From: Vibrio ziniensis
GTDB taxonomy: Bacteria; Pseudomonadota; Gammaproteobacteria; Enterobacterales; Vibrionaceae
Direction: 5' to 3'
NCBI RefSeq assembly: GCF_011064285.1
Contig: NZ_CP049331.1
Location: forward strand, 1,612,001-1,676,000
DNA: 64,000 bases
A program made the position numbers and the translations under genes. Every line of letters begins with the position of its first letter. The stretch's first letter is position 1. The notes under the pieces were generated by a model. The model searched no databases. It was not told the DNA's origin and worked only from the letters and a program-made list of their open reading frames with translations. Below, piece after piece: positions 26,666 through 35,074 of this stretch.

Positions 26666-27373
26666 ATGTCTCTGATCGTTGTCGGTCACAGAGGTGTTGC
26701 AGGCACCTATCCAGAAAATACTCGCGTCAGTGTCCAAGCCGCAATTGATATGGGCTTATCTTGGGTTGAAGTCGATATTCAGCCAACAAAAGACAACGTA
26801 CTGATCGTTTGCCATGATCACACGATAAATCGTTGTAGCAACGGTAAAGGTCGCGTCGATGCCTATACTCTCGATGAACTGAAAGCCTTTGATTTTGGTG
26901 CTTGGTTTGCACCACAGTTTAAAGGTGAAGGCATTATGACCTTGGAAGAACTGCTGGAACTTGCTCAGCAGCATCAGCTTGGTCTGAATCTCGAAGTTAA
27001 AGTTGATAAGCATGACGTGACCAGTGTTGTTTCACAACTCAAGCAGCAGTTAGACCAACACCCTATCGCAAAAGAACAGATCGTACTTTCTAGTTTTAGC
27101 CATGACATCATTCGCGAGCTCCACCAACATTGTGCAGGCTACAAATTGGGTGTACTGAGCGAACGTCTATCAACCAAAGATAAAGAACTGCTAGACGAAG
27201 TAAATGCGTTCAGTTGCAACCTCAACTATAAGTGGATAACCGAGAAACACATCCAGTATTTACGTCAGCATCAATATCAGATTTGGTGCTACACAGTAAA
27301 TGAAGCTGAGCGTTTCCCTCTTCTAGATAAAGTCGATGCAATTTTCTCTGACTGGCCAAGTCGGTTTATCTGA
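26666..27373 (+). CDS. ugpQ: Glycerophosphodiester phosphodiesterase, cytoplasmic UgpQ-type
   Basis: A 235-residue enzyme that hydrolyses glycerophosphodiesters to glycerol-3-phosphate and an alcohol. The family motifs are clear: GHRGVAGTYPENT near the start, with the His and the metal-binding Glu, then VEVDIQPTKDNVLIVCHD. No signal peptide is present, so it acts on diesters brought in by UgpBAEC, as E. coli UgpQ does. It lies 36 bases after the regulator, with AAAGGA as ribosome binding site, and closes the operon. Confidence 0.93.
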   Translation: MSLIVVGHRGVAGTYPENTRVSVQAAIDMGLSWVEVDIQPTKDNVLIVCHDHTINRCSNGKGRVDAYTLDELKAFDFGAWFAPQFKGEGIMTLEELLELAQQHQLGLNLEVKVDKHDVTSVVSQLKQQLDQHPIAKEQIVLSSFSHDIIRELHQHCAGYKLGVLSERLSTKDKELLDEVNAFSCNLNYKWITEKHIQYLRQHQYQIWCYTVNEAERFPLLDKVDAIFSDWPSRFI

Positions 27374-27376
27374 TTT

Positions 27377-27480
27377 CATTCTAGGTAGAAAGATGATCAG
27401 ATTATACATTGGTGCAACAGTAATTAGGTATAGAACGCAAACTCGCATCATTCTAAGTCCCTCGCGTTTGACCAATTTTC
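27377..27480. repeat. Dispersed repeat family, degenerate copy 1
   Basis: Two blocks are shared with other intergenic places in this window. The first 27 bases (from CATTCTAGGTAGAAAGATGA) match 24 of 27 bases at 34861. TATAGAACGCAAAC at 27430-27443 is identical to 51649-51662 in the palindromic element between cobS and cobT. No coding potential. Confidence 0.7.
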
Positions 27481-27599
27481 TTTAATGATTCAGTATGATT
27501 ATGGTTAACATTTATACATATCGGCTTGTCATTCTTGACTATGCTACGGTTTACACTACCTAATGAAGCCAATGTGCAAACGAAACTAAGGAGGGTTTC

Positions 27600-28019
27600 A
27601 TGACCAATAAACATCAAGGTTCATGCCTTTGTGGTAGAGTGAAATATGAGCTTTCTGGTGATTTCCAGTCTTTCTTTTTGTGTCACTGTACTCGTTGCCA
27701 AAAGGATACTGGTTCTGCTCATGCTGCTAATCTATTTGCTAAAGCAAGCACTTTAACTTGGCTACAAGGTGAAAGTGACGTTAAAACCTACCAGCATCTA
27801 AACTCAATGCATGCAAAAAGCTTTTGTCAAATATGTGGGTCTGCACTTCCCACTATAGCTGAAAGTATTAACAGTGTTGTGGTTCCCGCTGGTAGCCTAG
27901 ATAGCGTAATTTCAATTGAGCCTACAGCAAAAATCTTTGTGAGCAGTTGTGTAAACTGGTTTAGGTATTTAGATAATGTGCCTAACTATGAAGAACTACC
28001 GGAGCAAGTTAACAACTAA
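27600..28019 (+). CDS. GFA / CENP-V domain protein (glutathione-dependent formaldehyde-activating family)
   Basis: A 139-residue zinc protein with all Cys clusters of the family: CLCGRVKY at the N-terminus, CHCTRCQKD in the middle and CQICGSALP further on. These bind two zinc ions in GFA-type folds. Despite the family name, most members have no shown formaldehyde activity, so the substrate is unknown. A GGAGG site lies just before the ATG. It stands alone between the ugp operon and a convergent protease-like gene. Confidence 0.85.
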   Translation: MTNKHQGSCLCGRVKYELSGDFQSFFLCHCTRCQKDTGSAHAANLFAKASTLTWLQGESDVKTYQHLNSMHAKSFCQICGSALPTIAESINSVVVPAGSLDSVISIEPTAKIFVSSCVNWFRYLDNVPNYEELPEQVNN

Positions 28020-28138
28020 ATAATATGTATGAGGACTCATCATACTCGCCATGGACTATATTATTTATGCCCCATATCTTATTAAGTTGACGCGTTCTAG
28101 CCATAAAAATAAGTCATACACTTACAGAATTGAGATGT

Positions 28139-28170
28139 CCACCAGCATCATGTTAATACTGGTGGTTTTT
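28139..28170 (+). terminator. Terminator downstream of the GFA gene
   Basis: CCACCAG and CTGGTGG form a 7-bp stem around 13 bases, followed by TTTTT on the plus strand. It is 120 bases after the GFA stop and directly before the convergent protease-like gene's stop. Confidence 0.65.
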
Positions 28171-28174
28171 ATGA

Positions 28175-29695
28175 TTAGACGTTCACTTTTCTAAATCGAA
28201 TCAAACCAAATACGGCTAATCCCATGAGTGAGATGATACCAAATGAGCCGCCTCCAGATGAATCTCTTGTCGCGCTATTTGCATCGCCGTCTGCATAGCT
28301 TATCGGAAATGAAGTATTTGTCGTATTACCGAGATAAACGGTTGATGATACTGTTGCATTTTCAGCGCCTGAAATACTCTCGCTATTGGTGCTTACACCT
28401 GTATATGTAACGGTTAGTTCACAGCTTTCCATAGAACCCAGAGTAACTTCACAACCGCTTACAACGAATTGGTCAGAGTCATCACCTTGTATAAAAGGTG
28501 CCAACGTCTCATCGCTATCTGTGAAGTTTTGTATGGTGAGTGTCGTTTCGAAACTGTCATCGTCACTTTCGAAATTCACAGAGTTTGGCGCAGCAACAGC
28601 ATTGATTGCACGTTTCAAATACGGCATATACCAAGTCAAGGTTAATGCATCAAATGCACCGCCAGTTCCATAAGAACCGTTTATGTCTGTCTCATGCATT
28701 GAAAGCGCATAAATAGTATTATCAGAACGAAGTGGTAACCCTAAAATAATGTTGGCGTAAACCTCTGCTGAGCTAGAAGTGCTAGGTTCCACCAGCATCA
28801 CCCCTCCACCAGAATAATAACTACAACCATTTGGTTGCTCTATATATTCTTTCGAAACTTCATCGTAAATAAGTGATCCGCTTGCGCAATAATTGCCGCC
28901 CATATCAGGAACGTTGGGGGTATACCTATTCTGAATTGTACCGTTGCCTCCCGTTGTCGCAATATAGGTGGCATTCTGCCAATAAAGGTAATTTGAACCA
29001 AAAGTTCTTGTTTCGCTGTAGTTCGAGTTTGTTTGCAACCAGCTTTGATATGTTAACGTGGTTGGACTAGTGATTTTGAATGTATTTGAATCGGAATTAA
29101 ATATAGCGCTAAGCTTTGGTTGCGTTAACTGAGGGATCGCTGTCCCGAGCTTTATCAATGCAATATCGAAAGACATATTCTTGCGTATATCGCTGTCGCT
29201 CAGTCCTTCTTCTGTCCAATTGACATACTCATAGCGACTGGTCACATATTCGTACTCTTTCTTAAATTCACTAATAAAGTCGGTGCCACTGTCGTCTATT
29301 AAGTTTACCACCGAGTACGTTGTTGTATATTCATGCCTAGGCTGGTCGATATTCACTCCCTGCGAAACTATAATTTCATTACTTGAACCCGATGATATAT
29401 AAGTGGGGAACTGTCTGACACCATCTACATAATCATCACTATATGTGCCTACACATTCAGCCAGCGTTAAAATGTATTGTCCCGCTATAAGTACCCCACC
29501 ACAATCAGTTCCACTTGCATGACTCGGTGAGCTCGAGTCTGAACTAACAAAGAATCTGACTTGATAATCTTTATAATCAGAGGCGCTTACTTGTGTAAAG
29601 TTACTTGAAAACCAACTTTCTATTTCTGAAGTTGCGTATACCACATGCGATGTAGCCATTACTGCCAAAGCAACAACACTCATTTTTTTATTCAT
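28175..29695 (-). CDS. Trypsin-like secreted protein with GlyGly-CTERM anchor, catalytic His replaced
   Basis: A 506-residue exported protein. A signal peptide (about 1-21) is followed by a trypsin-like domain, an Ig-like region (NSVNFESDDDSFETTLTIQN onward, about 365-465) and a C-terminal GlyGly-CTERM signal: GGG at about 481-483, a hydrophobic helix and basic tail. Such tails are processed by rhombosortase for type II secretion and surface anchoring, as in the Ves proteases. The trypsin motif normally ending TAAHC reads TLAEC here, so the catalytic His is Glu80. Asp177 (FDIALIKL) and Ser295 (YSGGGVML) remain aligned with the other triad positions. It may be a pseudoprotease. Confidence 0.8.
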   Translation of the reverse strand: MNKKMSVVALAVMATSHVVYATSEIESWFSSNFTQVSASDYKDYQVRFFVSSDSSSPSHASGTDCGGVLIAGQYILTLAECVGTYSDDYVDGVRQFPTYISSGSSNEIIVSQGVNIDQPRHEYTTTYSVVNLIDDSGTDFISEFKKEYEYVTSRYEYVNWTEEGLSDSDIRKNMSFDIALIKLGTAIPQLTQPKLSAIFNSDSNTFKITSPTTLTYQSWLQTNSNYSETRTFGSNYLYWQNATYIATTGGNGTIQNRYTPNVPDMGGNYCASGSLIYDEVSKEYIEQPNGCSYYSGGGVMLVEPSTSSSAEVYANIILGLPLRSDNTIYALSMHETDINGSYGTGGAFDALTLTWYMPYLKRAINAVAAPNSVNFESDDDSFETTLTIQNFTDSDETLAPFIQGDDSDQFVVSGCEVTLGSMESCELTVTYTGVSTNSESISGAENATVSSTVYLGNTTNTSFPISYADGDANSATRDSSGGGSFGIISLMGLAVFGLIRFRKVNV

Positions 29696-30187
29696 TATAT
29701 TTGGGACTCCTTTTTTTGGCCGAACTTAGTTTACCCATCGAATTATGTATGTCATTGATTATTTGTGAATTATTAATTGGTTGATTAAAAAAGAAACGGT
29801 TGGCACATCCTGATAGGTTAGGACTAGGGTTTGGGTACTGTTTTAGTTTTAAATGGTTAAGAATTTTGAGGTAGGGGCAACTAACAAAGGCGGCCTTTGA
29901 TATTTTGGCATACAACAAATTAACTGAAATTGGGATTATGGGGGATCTACGCAAGCAAACTTTTGTCCAAAAATAATTTTGTAAATGATCAGGCTTTATA
30001 GTCGTCTACTTTGGTTTAGGAAGGCAATCGAACTCAAGAATGATCACTTTTTAGCGGATCATTGAAGATAATTAAGACAAGATAATGCCGGTTTCGATAC
30101 AAACTTTTTCCTTCAATAAATCTCACCGTTACAGAAAAACAAACGCCCGCAATTGCGGGCGCTTTTATATCGAAAAATCGTCGTAGA
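29696..30187. other. 492-base intergenic region upstream of the trypsin-like gene
   Basis: AT-rich. Near its end is the terminator of the yhcH-like gene (30144-30165). An inverted repeat AATGATC-N11-GATCATT lies at 30039-30063. A short open frame on the minus strand (29688-29954) has no coding character. Nothing else recognisable. Confidence 0.6.
30144..30165. terminator. Terminator downstream of the yhcH-like gene
   Basis: A perfect palindrome CGCCCGCAATTGCGGGCG flanked by A and T runs, just beyond the stop of the minus-strand gene. Confidence 0.88.
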
Positions 30188-30694
30188 TTACGCAAACAGC
30201 GCTTTATCTACTTTGATAACAACTTTACGTACAGGCATTGGCTTATCATCAACAGCAACCAATGGGCGGTGAGGTTGACCTGGGTAGAATACGATAAACT
30301 CACCCGCAGTTAGCTTAGCGAAGTGTTCAACGTCCATTTGCTCACTGAATGCTAAATCTTTCTCAGCTAACATATCTTCGTCTAAACCTTTGTAAGGAGT
30401 TAGACTGTAACCAAATGATTCGTTACCTTCTAATAGAATTTGTACATCAAGGTAACGGCTGTGACACTCTGATTTACGTTGTTCTAGAAGTTGGGTGTGA
30501 TCATTCACCAACATAAAATATGCATTAGCGCCTTCGATCTCGTGACGGCCGTTTTCAAGTGGAGTCTCTAGACGGTCTAGTACTGAAGCAATAATTTTCT
30601 TAAGTTCTGGAGCAAGGAAACCAGCAAACTCAAGTTGTGACGTTTTACCTACAAACACGACATTGATCCTATATAAGTGTAACAACTTACTCAT
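30188..30694 (-). CDS. YhcH/YjgK/YiaL family cupin-like protein
   Basis: A 168-residue protein of the DUF386 (YhcH/EbgC) family, a cupin-like fold that binds a metal. Members act as sugar anomerases or related enzymes in sialic acid and other sugar pathways. The expected conserved segments are ECHSRYLDVQILLEG and FYPGQPHRP with the metal-binding His and Glu. The first eleven residues (MSKLLHLYRIN) are unusual; an in-frame GTG at 30658, preceded by AGGA, would give a 156-residue protein closer to family length. No sugar genes lie next to it, so the substrate is unknown. Confidence 0.8.
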   Translation of the reverse strand: MSKLLHLYRINVVFVGKTSQLEFAGFLAPELKKIIASVLDRLETPLENGRHEIEGANAYFMLVNDHTQLLEQRKSECHSRYLDVQILLEGNESFGYSLTPYKGLDEDMLAEKDLAFSEQMDVEHFAKLTAGEFIVFYPGQPHRPLVAVDDKPMPVRKVVIKVDKALFA

Positions 30695-30858
30695 TTTAGC
30701 TTTCTCTGAAAGGAGAAAATGTGATGATTGAAACGTTGTTTTAATAAAAACAAATTAAACCAAAAATAAATGAGACTATCCTGATATAGGTCAATCTCAC
30801 GGTACATTCTACAAGCAGAACCGTGCATATATCGAACACAATCGAACAAAACGCAAAA

Positions 30859-30879
30859 CGCCAATCCGTTAGATTGGCG
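30859..30879. terminator. Terminator downstream of dps
   Basis: An 8-bp stem CGCCAATC / GATTGGCG with a 5-base loop; the minus strand continues into T-rich sequence (GTTTTGCGTTTTG). It lies 30 bases after the dps stop. Confidence 0.75.
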
Positions 30880-30909
30880 CATGCGAATGTTTTAAAACGA
30901 TGCCAGTGC

Positions 30910-31380
30910 TTAATCGAGCCATGCACTTAACATCCAAATCAGCTTCTCTTGGTCTCGAATGTAGTCACTCATTAATGCTGCTGTACCTTCATCCCCCACT
31001 TCGGAAGCGTAACCAAGCACTTTACGTTGCTGAGCAACCAGTGAGCTAAATCCTTCAACTAAACCTTTCATCGTACTTACACCGTCAGTTGCATTGGTGT
31101 GCTCTTTAATTTTTGAACGTTCCAAATACTGACTAAAGCTGTGAACAGGTTGAACTTCAAGAGTCAGAATACGCTCTGCTATTTCATCAATCTTCAGTTG
31201 CAAATCTGTATAGATTTCTTCAAATTTTGCATGTAATTCAAAGAACTCTTTGCCTTTAATATTCCAATGATAACCACGGGTGTTCATATAAAACACCTGA
31301 TAATTAGCCAGTAAATTGTTCAATGCTTCTGCTAGCTGTAGGCTTTGTTCTTTATCGAGACCAATTAGATTCTTTTTCAT
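30910..31380 (-). CDS. dps: DNA-protection ferritin-like protein Dps
   Basis: A 156-residue Dps mini-ferritin. Dps oxidises and stores iron and binds DNA under oxidative or starvation stress; 12 subunits form the shell. The ferroxidase residues are present: the His in YHWNIKG, and the His, Asp and Glu of LHAKFEEIYTDLQLKIDEIA (about 49-68). GAGGTGAT precedes the ATG. About 95 bases upstream is an exact OxyR half-site pattern, consistent with peroxide induction. Confidence 0.94.
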   Translation of the reverse strand: MKKNLIGLDKEQSLQLAEALNNLLANYQVFYMNTRGYHWNIKGKEFFELHAKFEEIYTDLQLKIDEIAERILTLEVQPVHSFSQYLERSKIKEHTNATDGVSTMKGLVEGFSSLVAQQRKVLGYASEVGDEGTAALMSDYIRDQEKLIWMLSAWLD

Positions 31381-31474
31381 AACATCACCTCTTAATGTTT
31401 ATATTCTTCGTTTCGCTGAAAGAATAATATTCGCTCACGATGTTAAATAGAAATCGTATAAAACCATTGATTTG

Positions 31475-31489
31475 ATAGGGATTAACTAT
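31475..31489. promoter_or_regulatory. OxyR-like site upstream of dps
   Basis: ATAGGGATTAACTAT fits the OxyR core ATAG-N7-CTAT exactly. It lies 95-109 bases before the dps start and inside a longer inverted repeat (TTGATTT / AAATCAA). The second tandem element of a full OxyR site is weak. Confidence 0.6.
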
Positions 31490-31621
31490 TAAAATCAACT
31501 CGGATAATCTCTGGTTTCACTCCTCTGCTTTTACTTTTCGCCTTTTCCTTGATTTATCTCAGGGTCAACCATTGGATTGGAAGGCATGGTACTTCTCCTG
31601 TTTTCCCCAAGAGATAATCCT

Positions 31622-32728
31622 ATGCCTGCAATCAACGATCAGCGCCTCATCGAACACTTCCTTGAACTTGTCCAAATCGATAGCGAATCAGGTAACGAAA
31701 AGCAAATTGCTGATGTCCTTTTTCTTAAATTAGAACAACTAGGCTTTGAAGTTCACAAGCTTCCAGTTCCAGAGAGTATTTCAAACGGCTACAACATATA
31801 CGCACGTCTTGAAGGTGCTCTTGCGGGTAGCACAGTATTCTCTTGCCATATGGATACAGTAAGCCCTGGCAAATCAATTCAACCAGTAATTGAAGACGGA
31901 ATCATTCGTTCTGCAGGTAATACGATTCTCGGTGGCGATGACAAATCAGGCATCGCAGCAATTCTAGAAGCAGTCAAAACACTGCAAGAAGAAAAAACAC
32001 AACATCAAACCATCGAAATCGCATTTACTGTTCACGAAGAAGGCGGGCTGATGGGCTCAAAACATTTCGATATGAGCTACGTTAAGTCCAATCACGCGAT
32101 TGTTCTGGACAGCGGCGGTCCAATTGGCACCATTATTACCTCAGCTCCAGGTCAGCAGAAACTTAAAGTAACAATTCATGGCAAGCCCGCACATGCCGGA
32201 CTCGCGCCAGAAGAAGGCATTAGCGCTATTTCCGTAGCAGCCGATGCAATCACAAAGATGAATTTACTGCGTATTGACGAAGAAACAACCGCAAACATCG
32301 GTATGGTAAACGGTGGTTTAGCAACAAACATCGTCATGCCAGAGTTGACCATCGTAGCTGAAGCTCGTTCACTGAATAATGATAAATTGGATGCACAAGT
32401 AAAGCATATGGTTGAAACGTTTGAAGCAGTAGCTGAAAAGCATGGTGCAACGGTTGAAATAGACTCACAGCGTTCTTACAACGCATTTGTGATTGCAGAT
32501 AACAACACTCACATTGCAGCAATTAAACATGTCTTTGAACAAATGGACGTTCAACCCATCACTAAGAGTACTGGTGGCGGTAGTGATGCAAACAACTTCA
32601 ATGAGAAAGGCTTGACCACAGCTAACCTCTCGACAGGTATGTCTAAAGTGCACACGACTGAAGAATTTATTGCTGTTGCAGATTTAGTGAAGATCAGTGA
32701 ATTCATTAAAGCGTATCTGACTCGTTAA
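31622..32728 (+). CDS. M20-family peptidase, PepT-like
   Basis: A 368-residue zinc aminopeptidase of the M20 family. Metal ligands are visible in order: HMDTV, GGDDKSG, HEEGG, LDSGG and the late His in VHTTEEF. Peptidase T cleaves N-terminal residues from tripeptides, but PepT-like proteins of this length form a separate group and the specificity is uncertain. I place the start at MPAINDQRL (31622), preceded by AAGAGA; the open frame starts at 31577. It converges on the Nudix-PAP2 gene, with which it shares a terminator. Confidence 0.85.
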   Translation: MPAINDQRLIEHFLELVQIDSESGNEKQIADVLFLKLEQLGFEVHKLPVPESISNGYNIYARLEGALAGSTVFSCHMDTVSPGKSIQPVIEDGIIRSAGNTILGGDDKSGIAAILEAVKTLQEEKTQHQTIEIAFTVHEEGGLMGSKHFDMSYVKSNHAIVLDSGGPIGTIITSAPGQQKLKVTIHGKPAHAGLAPEEGISAISVAADAITKMNLLRIDEETTANIGMVNGGLATNIVMPELTIVAEARSLNNDKLDAQVKHMVETFEAVAEKHGATVEIDSQRSYNAFVIADNNTHIAAIKHVFEQMDVQPITKSTGGGSDANNFNEKGLTTANLSTGMSKVHTTEEFIAVADLVKISEFIKAYLTR

Positions 32729-32745
32729 GCCGAACGCTTATAAGT

Positions 32746-32769
32746 AAAAGCCCATTTAACTGGGCTTTT
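32746..32769. terminator. Bidirectional terminator overlapping the 3' end of the Nudix-PAP2 gene
   Basis: AAAAGCCCA and TGGGCTTTT form a 9-bp stem around a 6-base loop. The hairpin includes the last codons and the stop of the minus-strand gene, so the coding end and the terminator are the same bases. Confidence 0.88.
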
Positions 32770-34213
32770 CTGATGATGCAGTTAGTTTGATCATCAAAAC
32801 AAATACAATAATAATCGCTGGATATCGAGAAATTTCTACCACCAACGATTCTATGCCGCTTGATGAAACCGTTGTCGCGAGATAAGAAATACTCATATAG
32901 ACCGCTGACAAAATAACCGTAAACAGTACGCACTGAAATAACGATAAATACTCTCTCTGGCTTTTCAATATCGTAGTAATAATGGCCATCACCACTAAAA
33001 CGACTAACCAGGCTGAAAACACTGGAAGCTGCCAATAATAAGTAAAAACCGCAGCCACGAGACTAATTCCCCACCATATACGTCGAGACCCCATAATGGT
33101 TCGTGCTTTTTCGGTACGTTTTATGTCAAAGCGAACAATATTCCAAGTGATTAACAAGCCAAGGAAAGCACCTACTGCCATGTCAACGATAAAAGCACTA
33201 CCTGAGTAGAACTTGGATAGCGTCAACCAAATGGCCGAAACAAGATACACAGCTATAAACCATTGCCCCCCTAGCCTGTCTTTTTCGGTCATGAGCAAAA
33301 TACCAATGCTGCTCCACACTGCTATTGGCAGGCTTGGGAATCCATTGCCGTAACTGGAAATAAGCTGCAAAGAAGGGAAATATACATGTGGTCGAGGAAG
33401 TGCGAACCCTTGCTGAGCAAACAGACACAGCAATGAAGTAATACTTATGGCGAAACTGACTTTGTAGCATACGGATTTACCACAGCGCCAATACAGAAGT
33501 GGAAACAAAATGATGCCACAAATAGGTGATGCTAAGACATTGCCACTAAACAGCAGATTACGAACAAAATTACGCCACTGTTCAGGCAGTTTATTCACCC
33601 AAATTTGGAAGGCTTGAATCCACTTCAATTCTGTTTGATGAAAATTGGGCGCCGCCTGAACCAAGTCTGCCACAATTTTAATCGGTTGATTCGTCGCTCG
33701 ATGGAACATGTCGATTGTAGACTGCCACTCATCGGGATAGCGATATTTATGGGAATCGACATATGATGGATCAACCAAGGTTGCGCTAGAAACTTCAATT
33801 CCGTAATCGGGCGCAAACCAGATCGGAAGTTCATGCCCACCAATCAAATTCTGATGTTGATATGCAATGATTTCTGAGGAGCTTACGCAATCAAAGAACA
33901 CAGCTTTATCTGTGCGCCCCAATTCGTCACCTACCGCAACGACAATACCCGTTTCTTCCCACGTTTCTCTTTGAGCCGCTCTTTCAGGAGGCTCTCCGGG
34001 CCTAATTGTCCCTCCGGGAACAGAAAGTCGTTTCGTTATGATTTCATTGACGAGAACAAGCTTATCATCTGCTTTTATTACGCACATGGCGCCCTCATAA
34101 GGCGCTGGCTGTTTTTGAGCGATAGCAGTCACCTGTTCTTGGGCTTGCACCGTCAACAGGTTTACACAGAGCGAGACAATACAAAAAACTGCTATCAGCC
34201 AACGTTGTAACAC
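32756..34213 (-). CDS. Exported Nudix hydrolase fused to a PAP2-like membrane domain
   Basis: A 485-residue fusion. A signal or anchor sequence (about 1-24) precedes a Nudix domain whose box is intact (GTIRPGEPPERAAQRETWEE, about 68-87, then TG), which hydrolyses nucleoside diphosphates linked to a variable group. After a linker, residues from about 220 form several membrane helices with PAP2-like motifs: RP in PRPHVYFP, then PSLP (293-296) instead of PSGH, and SK with Ala340 where SR-N5-His is expected. The two catalytic His of PAP2 phosphatases are therefore missing. The fusion itself is known to me from vibrios. The location of the Nudix domain in the periplasm is inferred from the signal sequence. 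Confidence 0.78.
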   Translation of the reverse strand: MLQRWLIAVFCIVSLCVNLLTVQAQEQVTAIAQKQPAPYEGAMCVIKADDKLVLVNEIITKRLSVPGGTIRPGEPPERAAQRETWEETGIVVAVGDELGRTDKAVFFDCVSSSEIIAYQHQNLIGGHELPIWFAPDYGIEVSSATLVDPSYVDSHKYRYPDEWQSTIDMFHRATNQPIKIVADLVQAAPNFHQTELKWIQAFQIWVNKLPEQWRNFVRNLLFSGNVLASPICGIILFPLLYWRCGKSVCYKVSFAISITSLLCLFAQQGFALPRPHVYFPSLQLISSYGNGFPSLPIAVWSSIGILLMTEKDRLGGQWFIAVYLVSAIWLTLSKFYSGSAFIVDMAVGAFLGLLITWNIVRFDIKRTEKARTIMGSRRIWWGISLVAAVFTYYWQLPVFSAWLVVLVVMAIITTILKSQREYLSLFQCVLFTVILSAVYMSISYLATTVSSSGIESLVVEISRYPAIIIVFVLMIKLTASSEKPS

Positions 34214-34248
34214 TAAATTTACTCTACCTTTTTATTCTGTAATTAGAG

Positions 34249-34725
34249 CTATTTAACCGATTTTCTTAACCATGAAATATGAGGTTCAAACCCAGTATCT
34301 TCATAAAAGTGTTGTGCATTCTGATTAAATGCCCAGACCTCTACAAAGACTTGTTGAACACCATAATCGATAAATGTCTTTTCAAGCTTCTTATAGAGCA
34401 AGGTTGCTACTCCCTGTTTTCGATATTCAGGTAAGACATACAGCTCATCGATACTACCCATTTGTACTGGCTTACTGACTGTCGACACCAATTCGCAGAA
34501 ATGGCCAGTAATGAAACCGATGATTGAATCATCATCTTTCGCGACATAAACCAAACATTCAGGAGTATCAAGATAACGTGCGATGCTCTTTTCCTGCTCA
34601 ATATCTTCTGCAGTTTTAAAATGCTCTGGACAGGCAACATGGTGTTCATGATGCAGTTCATACATCAGGTCATTGAGCTCTTCCAAATCTTCTTCGCGAG
34701 CAGGAGCAATCAAAATGTCAGACAT
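34249..34725 (-). CDS. GNAT family N-acetyltransferase
   Basis: A 158-residue acetyltransferase with the GNAT core: the acetyl-CoA loop YRKQGVATLLYKKL (around 102-115) and the C-terminal AQHFYEDTGFEP. These transfer an acetyl group from acetyl-CoA to an amine. The substrate cannot be predicted. It lies 35 bases from the start of the Nudix-PAP2 gene and may be cotranscribed with it. Confidence 0.85.
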   Translation of the reverse strand: MSDILIAPAREEDLEELNDLMYELHHEHHVACPEHFKTAEDIEQEKSIARYLDTPECLVYVAKDDDSIIGFITGHFCELVSTVSKPVQMGSIDELYVLPEYRKQGVATLLYKKLEKTFIDYGVQQVFVEVWAFNQNAQHFYEDTGFEPHISWLRKSVK

Positions 34726-34860
34726 GCTTTTATGCCATAAAAATTAAGCTTGTTAAGATTTTATAAGATAATGTTGAAAAGAACACTTCGTAAAGCGAAA
34801 TATTTCCTGATTACAAATAGTTAGTTTTTCTAACTTCAATAACAGACGCCACCTTTATAC

Positions 34861-34975
34861 CATCCTAGATAAAAAGATGATCAGATTGAGTATGCGTAAT
34901 AGCAAATGGACCAAATGGACATAGAAAACAAACGCCGTGAACATCCACTGAGCCATCCCTAGCCCAGCGGGGTTA
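34861..34975. repeat. Dispersed repeat family, degenerate copy 2
   Basis: The first 27 bases (from CATCCTAGATAAAAAGATGA) match copy 1 at 27377 in 24 of 27 positions. Further on, AATGGACATAGAAAACAAACGC and GAGCCATCC mirror the start and centre of the palindromic element between cobS and cobT (AATGGATATAGAACGCAAAC, GAGCCATCC). The copy seems decayed. Confidence 0.7.
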
Positions 34976-35042
34976 CTTAGCGATGTGCTTTCACTGACCT
35001 ATTAATTTTCCAGATGGGTATTATTATCTTTTTCATTAATAG

Positions 35043-35065
35043 AAAACGCCCATAAAGGGCGTTTT
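35043..35065. terminator. Terminator downstream of emrB
   Basis: AAAACGCCC and GGGCGTTTT form a 9-bp stem around ATAAA. It lies 10 bases beyond the emrB stop and ends the marR-emrA-emrB operon. Confidence 0.88.
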
Positions 35066-35074
35066 ATTTATGTG

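Larger units (their letters stand above)
34726..35074. other. 349-base intergenic region between the GNAT gene and emrB
   Basis: Holds the second degenerate copy of the dispersed repeat (34861-34975) and the emrB terminator (35043-35065). The GNAT promoter must lie in the 34726-34860 part. No gene was seen. Confidence 0.7.

Noticed and set aside
29688..29954. 88-codon open frame upstream of the trypsin-like gene
   Set aside because: Lies in an AT-rich promoter region, overlaps the protease start, and its composition does not look like a protein.
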